Source: Paenalicyclobacillus macrosporangiidus
Lineage (GTDB): Bacteria; Bacillota; Bacilli; Alicyclobacillales; Alicyclobacillaceae
Length of the DNA stretch: 64,000 bases
Reading direction: 5' to 3'
Assembly (NCBI RefSeq): GCF_900116805.1
Contig: NZ_FPBV01000015.1
Location: forward strand, 27,319-91,318
The notes under the pieces: model-generated
What the model was told of the DNA's origin: nothing
The model's database searches: none
What the model saw: the letters and a program-made list of their open reading frames with translations, nothing else
Part shown: positions 8,445 through 15,781 of the stretch, in pieces
Numbering within the stretch: the stretch's first letter is position 1
Layout: every line of letters begins with the position of its first letter
Program-made: the position numbers and the translations under genes

Positions 8445-9055
8445 CGTTGCTCACCCTCCGTCAAAACACGAACCTGCACGGTCTGCACGCCGTTTTTCAT
8501 GCACCGTACCCGGTCTGGGTCGTATATGTCCAAGCGATTTCCGACGATGGCTCCGCCGGTGTCTTGCGCGACGTAGATGTGCTCGGTCCCGTCGGCGAAC
8601 CGTACTTGAACCCGAGAGCCCAAAGGAATCACATTCGGGTCCACCGCGACGGTCACGCCTGCTTTCACCGGTGTACCCGTGGCCGTAATGCCGTTTCCGT
8701 TGATTCCACCGGCAGCGTCGTACCATGTGGCAACCATGGGCATCCAACGAAACTGTGGCCGGCCGGCAACATCCACCTCTGATTCATTGTCACGTCTCAT
8801 TTCGAGGTCTGTCATTCCGGTAGCTCGGGAAGACAACTCCGGAAGTGATGTCGTCCACGGTTTGAACTGTGTGGTTTTGGTCGCCCTGGTATCGTCGGTT
8901 GCTTGGCTACACTCAATCCAGTGCGCTTGGACCGGAGGCGGCGCATGTGCTGGTACGGGAGACGGTGTTTGAGCGCTTGGGATAGGCGGAAGCAGTCCGA
9001 CGGCCGAAAGCACTGACGTGGACAGCACGCGCACGCTGGTTCGTAGACGGATCAT
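8441..9055 (-). CDS. Secreted 3D-domain protein (RlpA/MltA-like cell-wall enzyme)
   Basis: 204 residues. A signal peptide (basic start, hydrophobic VLSTSVLSAVGLLPPIPSA) and a Pro-rich linker precede a C-terminal 3D domain: AVDPNVIPLGSRVQV, YVAQDTGGAIVGNRLDIY, with the three aspartates of the family (AVDP, QDTGG, LDIY). Related Gram-positive 3D-domain proteins such as YocH are cell-wall binding or hydrolase-like. The ATG overlaps the DUF4406 stop (ATGA). Placement next to conjugation genes suggests local wall remodelling, which is inference. Confidence 0.85.
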   Translation of the reverse strand: MIRLRTSVRVLSTSVLSAVGLLPPIPSAQTPSPVPAHAPPPVQAHWIECSQATDDTRATKTTQFKPWTTSLPELSSRATGMTDLEMRRDNESEVDVAGRPQFRWMPMVATWYDAAGGINGNGITATGTPVKAGVTVAVDPNVIPLGSRVQVRFADGTEHIYVAQDTGGAIVGNRLDIYDPDRVRCMKNGVQTVQVRVLTEGEQR

Positions 9056-9393
9056 CGAGCATCACCGACGCGGCCAATGCGGTCGGCGTCAAGCGGTAAC
9101 CCCCTGATGTCCTTCCACGTGTACAAAGGGATGTCTACAGTCGTGGCTAGGAAGGTTTTAATTCTTGCGCCGCGAGAAAATTCCCAGCCCGGGAGAAGTG
9201 CAACCGCTTGGCAGGACATCAGTTCACGGATGTTTTGTCGCATATACAAGGCCCATGGATCTTCGGGTGCGCGTTGTTCGGCGGGATTGTAGACGTCCAA
9301 GCCAAGATCACGAAGATCGTTGGCGGCCGCGAGAAATTGTTCTCGATTGAGGTTAGGAAGCCCTGACATGGGCCCACAGAGGTAGACTCGCAC
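9052..9393 (-). CDS. DUF4406 protein, nucleoside-deoxyribosyltransferase-like fold
   Basis: 113 residues beginning RVYLCGPMSGLPNLNREQF, the signature of DUF4406 proteins in phages and plasmids (YLxGPMxGxPxxN). They share the fold of nucleoside 2-deoxyribosyltransferases, but the reaction is unproven. The GTG start follows GAGGAG that sits in the loop of a 7-bp palindrome (ATCACAC/GTGTGAT, 9399-9418). First gene of an operon with the 3D-domain protein. Confidence 0.75.
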   Translation of the reverse strand: MRVYLCGPMSGLPNLNREQFLAAANDLRDLGLDVYNPAEQRAPEDPWALYMRQNIRELMSCQAVALLPGWEFSRGARIKTFLATTVDIPLYTWKDIRGLPLDADRIGRVGDAR

Positions 9394-9398
9394 AGATC

Positions 9399-9418
9399 AT
9401 CACACTCCTCGGTGTGAT
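9399..9418. promoter_or_regulatory. Palindrome enclosing the ribosome-binding site of the DUF4406 gene
   Basis: ATCACAC, a 6-nt spacer and GTGTGAT form a perfect 7-bp inverted repeat. The spacer on the minus strand is CGAGGA, the likely Shine-Dalgarno site. It may act as an operator or as an RNA hairpin presenting or hiding the site. It also overlaps the -10-like GACGAT hexamer. Confidence 0.45.
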
Positions 9419-9443
9419 CGTCTCACACTGCCGGGGAGCGTAC

Positions 9444-9461
9444 CGTGCATAATTGGCGCAA
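9444..9461 (-). promoter_or_regulatory. Direct-repeat promoter motif, site 2 (DUF4406/3D operon)
   Basis: Minus strand TGCGCC-AATTA-TGCACG. A GACGAT hexamer (9417-9422) starts exactly 21 nt downstream, leaving about 17 nt of leader before the GTG start. Confidence 0.6.
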
Positions 9462-9462
9462 T

Positions 9463-9508
9463 TCAAAATAGTCCGCTCCTCCTCGGTATTTGACGAAGAG
9501 AAGCGGAC
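9463..9508 (-). terminator. Likely terminator after the 159-residue protein gene
   Basis: GTCCGCT (9471-9477) pairs with AGCGGAC (9502-9508) around a long loop with further CTC/GAG pairing; ATTTTG follows on the minus strand. Confidence 0.55.
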
Positions 9509-9530
9509 TTAATGAGGGGTGGCCGGATGT

Positions 9531-10010
9531 TTAGGACAATGTCAAACTGATTCCCTTCCCGATTATTTTGGCGAGACCGAGTTGCTGCTCCGTACGTGTG
9601 TGTTCAAGAAACGTTTTGGCTGCAGATACGACCCTTCTGCGCAAGTCGGGGTTCATCTGCGCGAGAGCTGCTGCAATGTAAAGTCGTTTCGATTCGTTAC
9701 TGTTGTTCTCGAATCGTAGGCTATTGTCAACGTTGAATTCTGGATGAATGCAGTTCACAACACTTACACAGATTCCGCGAAATTCCCTTGGTTCGGCAAC
9801 CAGGTTCGCAAATTGGGCTAATCCTGTTTCCGGCCAGAGAGGAACTTGTACCTCGAGGACAGTGCGTACAAGATTGTCTTGCTCCATCGTCAAAAACTCA
9901 TCCTGTGCACCAGTCTTTTCGTGCAATAGAGCTTGCACCTGCGTGATGATATCGTCTAGCCTTCCGCTTGCGAATGGATTGATCCTCACCGCATCATGGA
10001 CATTGGGCAT
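9531..10010 (-). CDS. Hypothetical helical protein (159 aa)
   Basis: The start is ATG with GAGGTG 9 nt upstream (product begins MPNVHDAVRINPF); an open frame extends 33 codons further without a better site. The product is soluble and mostly helical (LDDIITQVQALLHEKT, RRRVVSAAKTFLEHTRTEQQ). No family recognised. Its ribosome-site region is a copy of the junction at 10385-10425, suggesting that the gene was placed by duplication. Confidence 0.6.
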   Translation of the reverse strand: MPNVHDAVRINPFASGRLDDIITQVQALLHEKTGAQDEFLTMEQDNLVRTVLEVQVPLWPETGLAQFANLVAEPREFRGICVSVVNCIHPEFNVDNSLRFENNSNESKRLYIAAALAQMNPDLRRRVVSAAKTFLEHTRTEQQLGLAKIIGKGISLTLS

Positions 10011-10050
10011 CTTTGTCTTCACCTCACGCGAATGTGTAGTCTTTCGGACA
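10010..10050. repeat. Duplicated gene-junction segment, copy 1
   Basis: About 38 bp on the minus strand containing GACTACACATTCGCG, TGA and GAGGTGAAGACAAA recurs at 10385-10425 with few changes. Each copy reads as a gene end (DYTFA stop) followed by a ribosome site. Confidence 0.7.
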
Positions 10051-10053
10051 GTG

Positions 10054-10314
10054 TTAAAGTTCTGATTCTCCATTTCGATAGACGTTTTCGATGGTCTGCG
10101 GTATGCCATTGTTCATTTTGAGAACGATTGCAAACTTTTCATTAATCGACAGACGTTTCGCCGCCTCTCTTGCCTCTTTGTGTGTCGGAGCACTGTAACA
10201 GTGTAATCCGTCAGTATCCCATGCAAGAATAGAAAAGGGAAGTGACGTTTCCTTATCCCCGGGGCAAAAGCCCTGGCCTTGTGGCGGTTGAGTTCTGGTC
10301 AAGTTCGTTTTCAT
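10054..10314 (-). CDS. Small hypothetical protein (86 aa)
   Basis: ATG preceded by GGAGGTGAGCCTA. The product has a basic/polar N-terminus and a compact alpha/beta-looking body (SILAWDTDGLHCYSAPTHKE, AAKRLSINEKFAIVLKMNNG). No family recognised. It sits between the ATPase-like gene (10401-10916) and the 159-residue protein, probably in one transcript. Confidence 0.6.
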   Translation of the reverse strand: MKTNLTRTQPPQGQGFCPGDKETSLPFSILAWDTDGLHCYSAPTHKEAREAAKRLSINEKFAIVLKMNNGIPQTIENVYRNGESEL

Positions 10315-10384
10315 TAGGCTCACCTCCAATCCCCGTTGTGATCGTTCCATAGGTGTGTTGACTCTTCCCGTCTTGGGAATTCGG

Positions 10385-10425
10385 CAGATTTGTCTTCACC
10401 TCATGCGAATGTGTAGTCTCTCGGA
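10385..10425. repeat. Duplicated gene-junction segment, copy 2
   Basis: Partner of 10010-10050. Here the DYTFA stop is the genuine end of the 171-residue P-loop protein, so this is probably the source copy. Confidence 0.7.
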
Positions 10426-10916
10426 CGATGAGCCTTCGGATTCGCCACAACTTTGAATTCCCCCGTTGGAAGATGGGGCAATTCATTAACGACATACGCG
10501 TGTAACGGACATATCTCTCGGATAGCAGGGTCAGTAAACACCTTTGAAGCCTGATTGATCCGAAAGAACATCCACCATTCTGCCAGGAGCATCAGTCTTG
10601 ACATCCGTCCCGTATCCGCTTGGGTTACCAGAAGAACGTGCACCCCTTTGTCTTTCATTCGGGGGATCTCGGCAAGCAGCGTACTCCAATGCTCTTCGGT
10701 GTACGGGTGGTCAACCACAATTGTCGTTGAGGAACGATAATCCTCGGTCAGTATTGACGATAAGTCGAACCCGTTTAACGCGTAGCCATCCCAAGATCGG
10801 ATGTTCTCTGTCCCAAACCACTGATTTTTCACCTCCTCCAGGTGCGTGTTGACCCAAACACTTTTTCCAGACTGCGTGTCACCGAATGCAATAATGCACG
10901 TTCCTCGTTCCGGCAT
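10401..10916 (-). CDS. P-loop protein of unknown role (171 aa)
   Basis: ATG with AAGGAGG 8 nt upstream. Walker A-like GDTQSGKS (about residues 12-19) is followed by ILTEDYRSSTTIVVDHPYTE, which could be a Walker B strand (TIVVD), and a strand-helix pattern with VHVLLVTQADTGRMS. It looks like a small ATPase of the FtsK/zonula-occludens-toxin or ParA-like class, without a clear family. The open frame extends about 100 codons upstream, but that part lacks a ribosome site and coding character. Confidence 0.6.
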   Translation of the reverse strand: MPERGTCIIAFGDTQSGKSVWVNTHLEEVKNQWFGTENIRSWDGYALNGFDLSSILTEDYRSSTTIVVDHPYTEEHWSTLLAEIPRMKDKGVHVLLVTQADTGRMSRLMLLAEWWMFFRINQASKVFTDPAIREICPLHAYVVNELPHLPTGEFKVVANPKAHRPRDYTFA

Positions 10917-11291
10917 GGTCGATGCCTCCTTCATACCTGCAATCCCCATTGTGGTACATTTGGAGGTCTGAAACATGCACTTTTGAGGCAAGTATTGATT
11001 TGCCACTGTTGTCGACCGATGTGCTGTGTGCGGAGACTGGCTAACCGGAGAGGGGATCAGATGGGTGTTCTTTGTCGTCACCGAAGACTTATGATGTCGA
11101 GCGTGTCGAAGCCGGAGGGGTATGTCGTGAGGCGTAATCTGTACCTGGTGTGGGAGTGGCGGGGACGAGGTTTCCTCGGTAAACGTGTCCTTAAGATAGC
11201 GGCGCAGGAACCGTCCTGGCATGCTGCAGTTCCTGCGCCATCCTGCTCGTGGGTAACGGGGGATCCGACACTCATGCGCTTAAGCATGAGG
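10917..11291. other. Gap without a convincing gene; two inverted repeats
   Basis: A perfect 11-bp inverted repeat GGCGCAGGAAC/GTTCCTGCGCC spans 11201-11239. A CTCATGC/GCATGAG hairpin (11273-11291) immediately follows the stop of the next gene upstream and may be a weak terminator without a T run. A 104-codon plus-strand frame from 11062 is weak and was not called. Confidence 0.5.
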
Positions 11292-11735
11292 TCAATCCCG
11301 TACATACAGGCGATACACTGTGCTGCATTTGTGCGGCTGTTCGCTGCGCGCGTGCTCGGGGAGACGTGATTCCTCCAAAGCAGCGAAGAAATCTTCCCGG
11401 TTCAGACAGTAGAAATAGAACTTGTGCCCCTTTTGAGGCAGTGGGCTCTCGGTAATCAAGACCACATCCGGGAACGAAATCACGATGTGACTTCCGTCTT
11501 CGGCACGAAGCGCGAGGAAGACGACGGCGCCGTGGACAGCGCTTTCGACTTTGACGAACTCGACCGTATAAGTTTTCTCGTCGGTTAAACCGGGGTCAAT
11601 TGCAACGTCGACACGTGATCCCTTGCGTACAACAGACAGGAAATAGTCCACAGACACCGCAGGTTCAAGCTCCGGATTCACAGCGATGAATTTTTCGACG
11701 TCTGGAATACGTTGAGCGTCATGTAAATAGCTCAT
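11292..11735 (-). CDS. Hypothetical soluble protein (147 aa)
   Basis: ATG preceded by AAAGGGGATCCTCG. The body is beta-rich (KGSRVDVAIDPGL, YTVEFVKVESAVHGAVVFLA, HIVISFPDVVLITE), suggesting a small beta-barrel or OB/SH3-like fold, with a polar C-terminal tail. No family recognised and no membrane or export signal. Confidence 0.6.
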   Translation of the reverse strand: MSYLHDAQRIPDVEKFIAVNPELEPAVSVDYFLSVVRKGSRVDVAIDPGLTDEKTYTVEFVKVESAVHGAVVFLALRAEDGSHIVISFPDVVLITESPLPQKGHKFYFYCLNREDFFAALEESRLPEHARSEQPHKCSTVYRLYVRD

Positions 11736-11872
11736 CGAGGATCCCCTTTCGTGCCGTTATTCACGTGCAATCCTTTCCGGTTATTTGTTATTTTCTCGTT
11801 TTTCCTGCAATCACCTGTTTCTCGAAGACGTACGGGGGTGTCTCAAACGTGTGTAACCTCTGGCATCAGAGT

Positions 11873-13021
11873 TCAGCTCGTTGATTCAGACCAGTTGATA
11901 ACCCGGAATTCAATGGGTGCGTAGTTCCCGCGCATACTCCTCCACTTTTCAAGAGTCTGTTTTTCCTCTTCGCTGACCACGAATACGACCCGTCGTACGA
12001 CGCCACGAGCCGCGTTCGCCGGCATGGTGATGAGAGACGCCATGTGACCCAAAGTGGTGCCGTACGTGGTGTCCACGTGCAGCGTTGTGCTGTCGTTGAA
12101 CATCACCCATCGAAAAGGAATCTGGTGGTGGTGCAGCTCCTGTACGTTCCACCCTTTCGCTTGGAGGCGCTGAAACATGGGCTGCATCACCGCTGTGTTG
12201 TCTCCGTGGAGCGCGGCGTTCATCCATGTCGGGTGGTCCAGGCTGTATTCGTAGGGCAGGATCATGAGGTTCTGGTACGCCCCGTACAGGGTCTGCATGG
12301 CCATCGGGAAAAACCGTTCGTAGCTGTCGAGCCCAAGGAACAACACCGGTTCAAAGTGATCGAGCAGCTTTTCAGGGAAGGCTCTGCGCACGTAGTTGGC
12401 GTATCCTCGCGCCGACTTGAGATACAGACCGACGCAGAGATCCTTTCCGCTGCACCGACGGATGAATCCGGACGCAGCCGGCCTGTGCCGCCAAGCCCCT
12501 TTGAGTTCCCTCGCTTGGGATGTGTCAGCATCCTGTGCGGGTTCCCAGGCTCGATGTCGGCCCAGCCAATACAAGACACTCTCCCATTGGAGATCCGTTC
12601 CGCCGACCCGATGTGCGGCTGCCATTACGTCCGCCATTTGAAGTGCCCTCAGTAAGTTGTTTGGTGCCATGTGGTTGGGTCTATCCGCGTAGCCCCATCC
12701 GTTCACACCGAGGACTTCTTCTATCTCGGCTACCCCATGGGGATTGAGGTGCAGCACATCAACATGGTGAGTTTCTCTCCAACGGCCTCCTCGGTACAGG
12801 CGTATGCCGGAATGATGGCGCCGCCCCGTGTATCCCGTGCGATCCAGAATGCGCGTGACTGTATTCAAGCTGCCCACACCGGTCAAGTCCCGCAACTGAT
12901 CCACCGTCAGCCTCTGGTGCATGTATAAAGCTCGCATCATCTCCTGAGCCTTCGCCAGTGTTTGCGGTCGCATGGCGGCCGGCCTCAATTGCAACGTTCG
13001 TGCCGTCACGTCTCTTCTCAT
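11873..13021 (-). CDS. Replication-relaxation-like winged-helix protein
   Basis: 382 residues. An N-terminal winged-helix pattern (MMRALYMHQRLTVDQLRDLTG, then TVTRILDRTGYTGRR) resembles replication-relaxation and related Firmicutes mobile-element proteins. A larger C-terminal domain of unknown fold ends with VVRRVVFVVSEEEKQTLEKW. AGGAGG directly abuts the first ATG; a GTG four codons in is the alternative start. Just upstream lies a 33-bp inverted repeat (13052-13084). The position beside parMR and a RusA-like gene suggests replication or its control; it is not proven to be the initiator. Confidence 0.55.
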   Translation of the reverse strand: MRRDVTARTLQLRPAAMRPQTLAKAQEMMRALYMHQRLTVDQLRDLTGVGSLNTVTRILDRTGYTGRRHHSGIRLYRGGRWRETHHVDVLHLNPHGVAEIEEVLGVNGWGYADRPNHMAPNNLLRALQMADVMAAAHRVGGTDLQWESVLYWLGRHRAWEPAQDADTSQARELKGAWRHRPAASGFIRRCSGKDLCVGLYLKSARGYANYVRRAFPEKLLDHFEPVLFLGLDSYERFFPMAMQTLYGAYQNLMILPYEYSLDHPTWMNAALHGDNTAVMQPMFQRLQAKGWNVQELHHHQIPFRWVMFNDSTTLHVDTTYGTTLGHMASLITMPANAARGVVRRVVFVVSEEEKQTLEKWRSMRGNYAPIEFRVINWSESTS

Positions 13022-13051
13022 CCTCCTGTTTCAATGTGCCTCCTACGGTTG

Positions 13052-13084
13052 TAGCGGGGTCCAACAAATTGTTGCACCCCGCTA
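13052..13084. repeat. Near-perfect 33-bp inverted repeat before the replication-relaxation-like gene
   Basis: TAGCGGGGT pairs with ACCCCGCTA, and inside it AACAA pairs with TTGTT around a central A. It begins 31 nt upstream of the ATG. It could be an operator, part of an origin or a leader hairpin; no T run follows. The rest of 13085-13247 is AT-rich, with an imperfect palindrome (CCAT, CGAAATTTC, ATGG) at 13168-13184. Confidence 0.6.
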
Positions 13085-13247
13085 CCTCGGGCTTCTGTTT
13101 TGGAGAGTTCAAGCCAATAGTAGATGGGGTTTTCGCTGTCATTACGCGGATTATCCCTGTATTTTTGCCATCGAAATTTCATGGAAAGTTACCACCATGT
13201 GGACTCTCCATATTTTTTATGGCCCATAAACCATGTTCCGTTGGAGT

Positions 13248-14087
13248 TCATGGCAACGTCTCATCTCGTTCAACACCATCCATCGCTCGGACTGTGATGG
13301 ACACACGCGGGGCTTCCTGACGCATGTGATAGTGCAGCATAAATATAATGTGTTCTGCATCATCATCCACCAGGAAACGCCGGTTCACCAAAGCGTCGAG
13401 GATGGGGCGAATCCAAAAATGATCCGGGTCGAGAGGTTCAGGGTGCTCCACAAAAATGTCCACCCGAACAGCCACCCGCCAAAACGGGGACTTCATGTGC
13501 GCAGGTCTCTCACGCTCCAGTGAGCGTATCAGGGAACCCCACGCGTCTCGCACGGTATTCAAACTTTGCAGGCCGGAAATCCTTTTGCTCCGAACGAGGA
13601 ACCAATCACTCATGCTGACCATGGAATAAGGCATGTGAATGGTGAACCCGTTTTCCAGCCAGTCCACCGTGATTCCGAAATCCAGAGGTGTCTTTGCGTT
13701 TTCCTCAATCCCTCGGACGATGGAAGTCGCGATTATTCGGTTCAGGGCGTCCCTCAAACCACGCAATCGGAATGCCAAGTTGTCGACGAGAACATCAGGG
13801 AACCCCGCTTTGGAGGCGTCTCCAGAACTCTTTGTCTCGGATTCCATCAGTTTGGCCGACATGTTCAGAAGTCTTTTAGTCTGCTCGGGATCAAAAGCAC
13901 GTCGCTCTCGGATCCAGTCTCTCAGTTGCTCTATCGCATCCTGCACTTCATTCAGTTGTTCATTAACCAATCGGACATTCTCAGGCCCTCGTGACACGTC
14001 CTTATCACCCCTGAACGACGCTCTTCCAACGTTTGAGCCAGGCGCGTCTGACACTGTCGAACTTTGTCGGACATCTTGGTCAGACAT
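13248..14087 (-). CDS. RusA-like resolvase-family protein
   Basis: 279 residues. The C-terminal 120 residues carry the RusA pattern: FWRVAVRVDIFVEHPEPLDP, then WIRPILDALVNRRFLVDDDA and a closing strand VSITVRAM. The DDD and the preceding Asp would be the metal ligands of Holliday-junction nucleases. About 150 residues in front are helical and charged and not part of the family. The first 15 codons are built from the iterons at 14046-14108. Follows parR by 28 nt, so probably the same transcript. Confidence 0.6.
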   Translation of the reverse strand: MSDQDVRQSSTVSDAPGSNVGRASFRGDKDVSRGPENVRLVNEQLNEVQDAIEQLRDWIRERRAFDPEQTKRLLNMSAKLMESETKSSGDASKAGFPDVLVDNLAFRLRGLRDALNRIIATSIVRGIEENAKTPLDFGITVDWLENGFTIHMPYSMVSMSDWFLVRSKRISGLQSLNTVRDAWGSLIRSLERERPAHMKSPFWRVAVRVDIFVEHPEPLDPDHFWIRPILDALVNRRFLVDDDAEHIIFMLHYHMRQEAPRVSITVRAMDGVERDETLP

Positions 14088-14108
14088 TGTCGGACGTTGT
14101 CAGACATT
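14046..14108. repeat. Six 10-bp iterons, candidate ParR-binding centromere
   Basis: On the plus strand units starting GTC occur at 14046, 14056, 14066, 14079, 14089 and 14099: GTCTGACACT, GTCGAACTTT, GTCGGACATC, GTCAGACATT, GTCGGACGTT, GTCAGACATT. Spacing is 10, 10, 13, 10, 10. This is two triplets split by 3 extra bases, the phasing expected for ParR sites. The array lies downstream of parR, as in the pLS32 alfAB-parN arrangement, and overlaps the start of the RusA-like gene. Confidence 0.7.
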
Positions 14109-14115
14109 GCTGGGC

Positions 14116-14487
14116 TCATGGATCATCAAACATTTCAAACACGTTACCCCAGACTTCCTCCTCGTTGCTCTCGGGACTCTGACGTGGCATAGCGATCTCC
14201 GTAGGAGCCGGCTGAATCTGGTGAATCGGAGTTGACGATTCGGTCGCAGTCACAGCACTCCCCACGCTTGGGGCCGCTTGGACCATGGGCTTCACAATCA
14301 AAGACCGATTCCAATGACAGTCGGCCCCTTGCAGGTCCCTGTACAGACGTTCCAACGCCACCAACACAATCCGCTGAAACCCGTATCCTTGGTACTGCCG
14401 GTTCAGCCAGCTCAAGAAATCAGGATCTATGTCTGCCGGAATTCGAACCGCGAACCGGCTCTGATACGTCAGCTCACGCTTGTGCAT
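14116..14487 (-). CDS. parR: ParR-like DNA-binding adaptor (ribbon-helix-helix)
   Basis: 123 residues. The first 60 have a short basic strand followed by two helices (YQSRFAVRIPADIDPDFLSW, FQRIVLVALERLYRDL), a ribbon-helix-helix-like layout. A long disordered Ser/Pro tail ends in acidic EEEVWGNVFEMFDDP, which could bind the actin-like filament. The start overlaps the parM stop by 14 nt. Assignment rests on size, fold and position right behind the actin-like gene. Confidence 0.72.
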   Translation of the reverse strand: MHKRELTYQSRFAVRIPADIDPDFLSWLNRQYQGYGFQRIVLVALERLYRDLQGADCHWNRSLIVKPMVQAAPSVGSAVTATESSTPIHQIQPAPTEIAMPRQSPESNEEEVWGNVFEMFDDP

Positions 14488-15601
14488 GCTGCATCAACTC
14501 GGGGAACTCTCTCTTCATGGCTTGCTCGGCGATCAGGTACATCCCCTCCGCGTTGAGCCAACGGGATTCGCTTAGGTCATTAAGGAAGTTCAGCATCACG
14601 TGATCCCGTTGTGCCTTCTGTTGCAGATAGGAATGGAACAGAGCGGCCCCGCCGCCGATGACCCAGAACTGCTCGATGTTCGGCACGCGCTGCCATTTCT
14701 CGCGGATCAAGGCATAGAGGCTGTGCGCCGCTGCCGCCAGGTGTTCCTCGATCAATGGACGCAGACTGTACGTGCGACCCATGAGTGATACCGTGTCTCG
14801 TCCTTGTTCCAGGAAGCGTTCCAGCTCCATGCGTCCACCCACAAACGCCGTCGGAACCTGGGTGAACTCTCGAATCCGCAGTAACAATTCATCCATCACG
14901 CTCGCGGTACCGAACTGGGCTCCGCTGGACAGCGCGGGGTCAATATTCACCCCACGGAAGACAGGAAACTCAGTGCTTAACTCGCCAACTTCCGCCAACC
15001 CAATCAGAGGCTTGGTCGATAGCGTGGTCGCAATGCTGGGGATGTTTCGCATCAACCACACATACGCCGTGTGGCCCTCGAGGTGCACCCTCGGATAAAC
15101 GCGCAGGTGCACGGATACACCGGCCCACGGCGATGGATCCTGAAACGTCACCCAATGCTCCCCACGCAACTTGTCCTCAAATCGCCGGCGAGACCCCTTC
15201 TGAAAGGACTCCACCAGACTGGCCCCCGAGACGGCGTACAAATCAGCCTCCAACTCCCGTCGTGGCGAACCATTTGCCTCTACTTCATGCTGTACAACCG
15301 CCGCAGCCAGGCCCACGAGGTACACAATCGCAGATTGTTGGCTGAGTGTCTTGTGATCCGTTGGCAGCATGTACCGGGCCATTGTGCCCTGTGTAGCAGC
15401 CAATCGGCCGACGTACCAGTGCCTTGCATCCCCTACAAGCGAGGAATCCACGATCACATTGAGAGCATCCAGTGGATCTGCAATCTCTCCGTACTCAGGC
15501 TGCATGCCACCAATCGCTATGACGTTGGGGATCATCAGCCTCGTACTACCAAAACGTACCTTGACGGCTCCGTTGCCCAGATCAATTCCGATTGGTTTCA
15601 T
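14474..15601 (-). CDS. parM: ParM-type actin-like segregation ATPase
   Basis: 375 residues from the ATG that has AAGGAG 9 nt upstream; an ATG two codons earlier is closer to that site. GIDLGNGAVKV (residues 3-13) is phosphate loop 1 of the actin/Hsp70 fold. LAEVGELST near 203 and VIGGGAALF near 313 fit phosphate 2 and the adenosine motif. With parR and the downstream iterons it forms a complete type II partition system that would push plasmid copies apart along a polymerising filament. Confidence 0.85.
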   Translation of the reverse strand: MKPIGIDLGNGAVKVRFGSTRLMIPNVIAIGGMQPEYGEIADPLDALNVIVDSSLVGDARHWYVGRLAATQGTMARYMLPTDHKTLSQQSAIVYLVGLAAAVVQHEVEANGSPRRELEADLYAVSGASLVESFQKGSRRRFEDKLRGEHWVTFQDPSPWAGVSVHLRVYPRVHLEGHTAYVWLMRNIPSIATTLSTKPLIGLAEVGELSTEFPVFRGVNIDPALSSGAQFGTASVMDELLLRIREFTQVPTAFVGGRMELERFLEQGRDTVSLMGRTYSLRPLIEEHLAAAAHSLYALIREKWQRVPNIEQFWVIGGGAALFHSYLQQKAQRDHVMLNFLNDLSESRWLNAEGMYLIAEQAMKREFPELMQHAQA

Positions 15602-15670
15602 CTTCATGTGCTCCTTTCTCTTCGGCCGAAGTACCTTATAACGCAACACGGACGGCTATCCGCCTGACGA

Positions 15671-15766
15671 TCAATTGCTGGTAAAGCCTAAAAAGAATCC
15701 GACCGCAAAGGCCACCGCCCCGACAATAAGCAACGAAACGAGGCTGCCCAGTAACTGACGTCCCAT
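15671..15766 (-). CDS. Single-span membrane micropeptide (31 aa)
   Basis: Too short for most gene callers. ATG preceded by GAGGGGAG 10 nt upstream, 16 nt after the EAL gene stop. It reads as a short polar head (MGRQ), a 25-residue hydrophobic helix (LVSLLIVGAVAFAVGFFLG) and a short tail. Co-expressed with the EAL protein; it may anchor or modulate it. Function unknown. Confidence 0.6.
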   Translation of the reverse strand: MGRQLLGSLVSLLIVGAVAFAVGFFLGFTSN

Positions 15767-15781
15767 GGTGAAGCACTCCCC

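Noticed and set aside
10917..11222. N-terminal extension of about 100 codons of the P-loop protein
   Set aside because: The extension is His/Ser/Thr-rich without coding character and has no ribosome site, whereas AAGGAGG precedes the internal ATG.
11062..11369. Plus-strand frame of 104 codons with GAGAGGGG before its ATG
   Set aside because: It overlaps the 3' end of a well-supported minus-strand gene, its composition changes halfway, and the first part coincides with a perfect inverted repeat. I judged it a chance frame.
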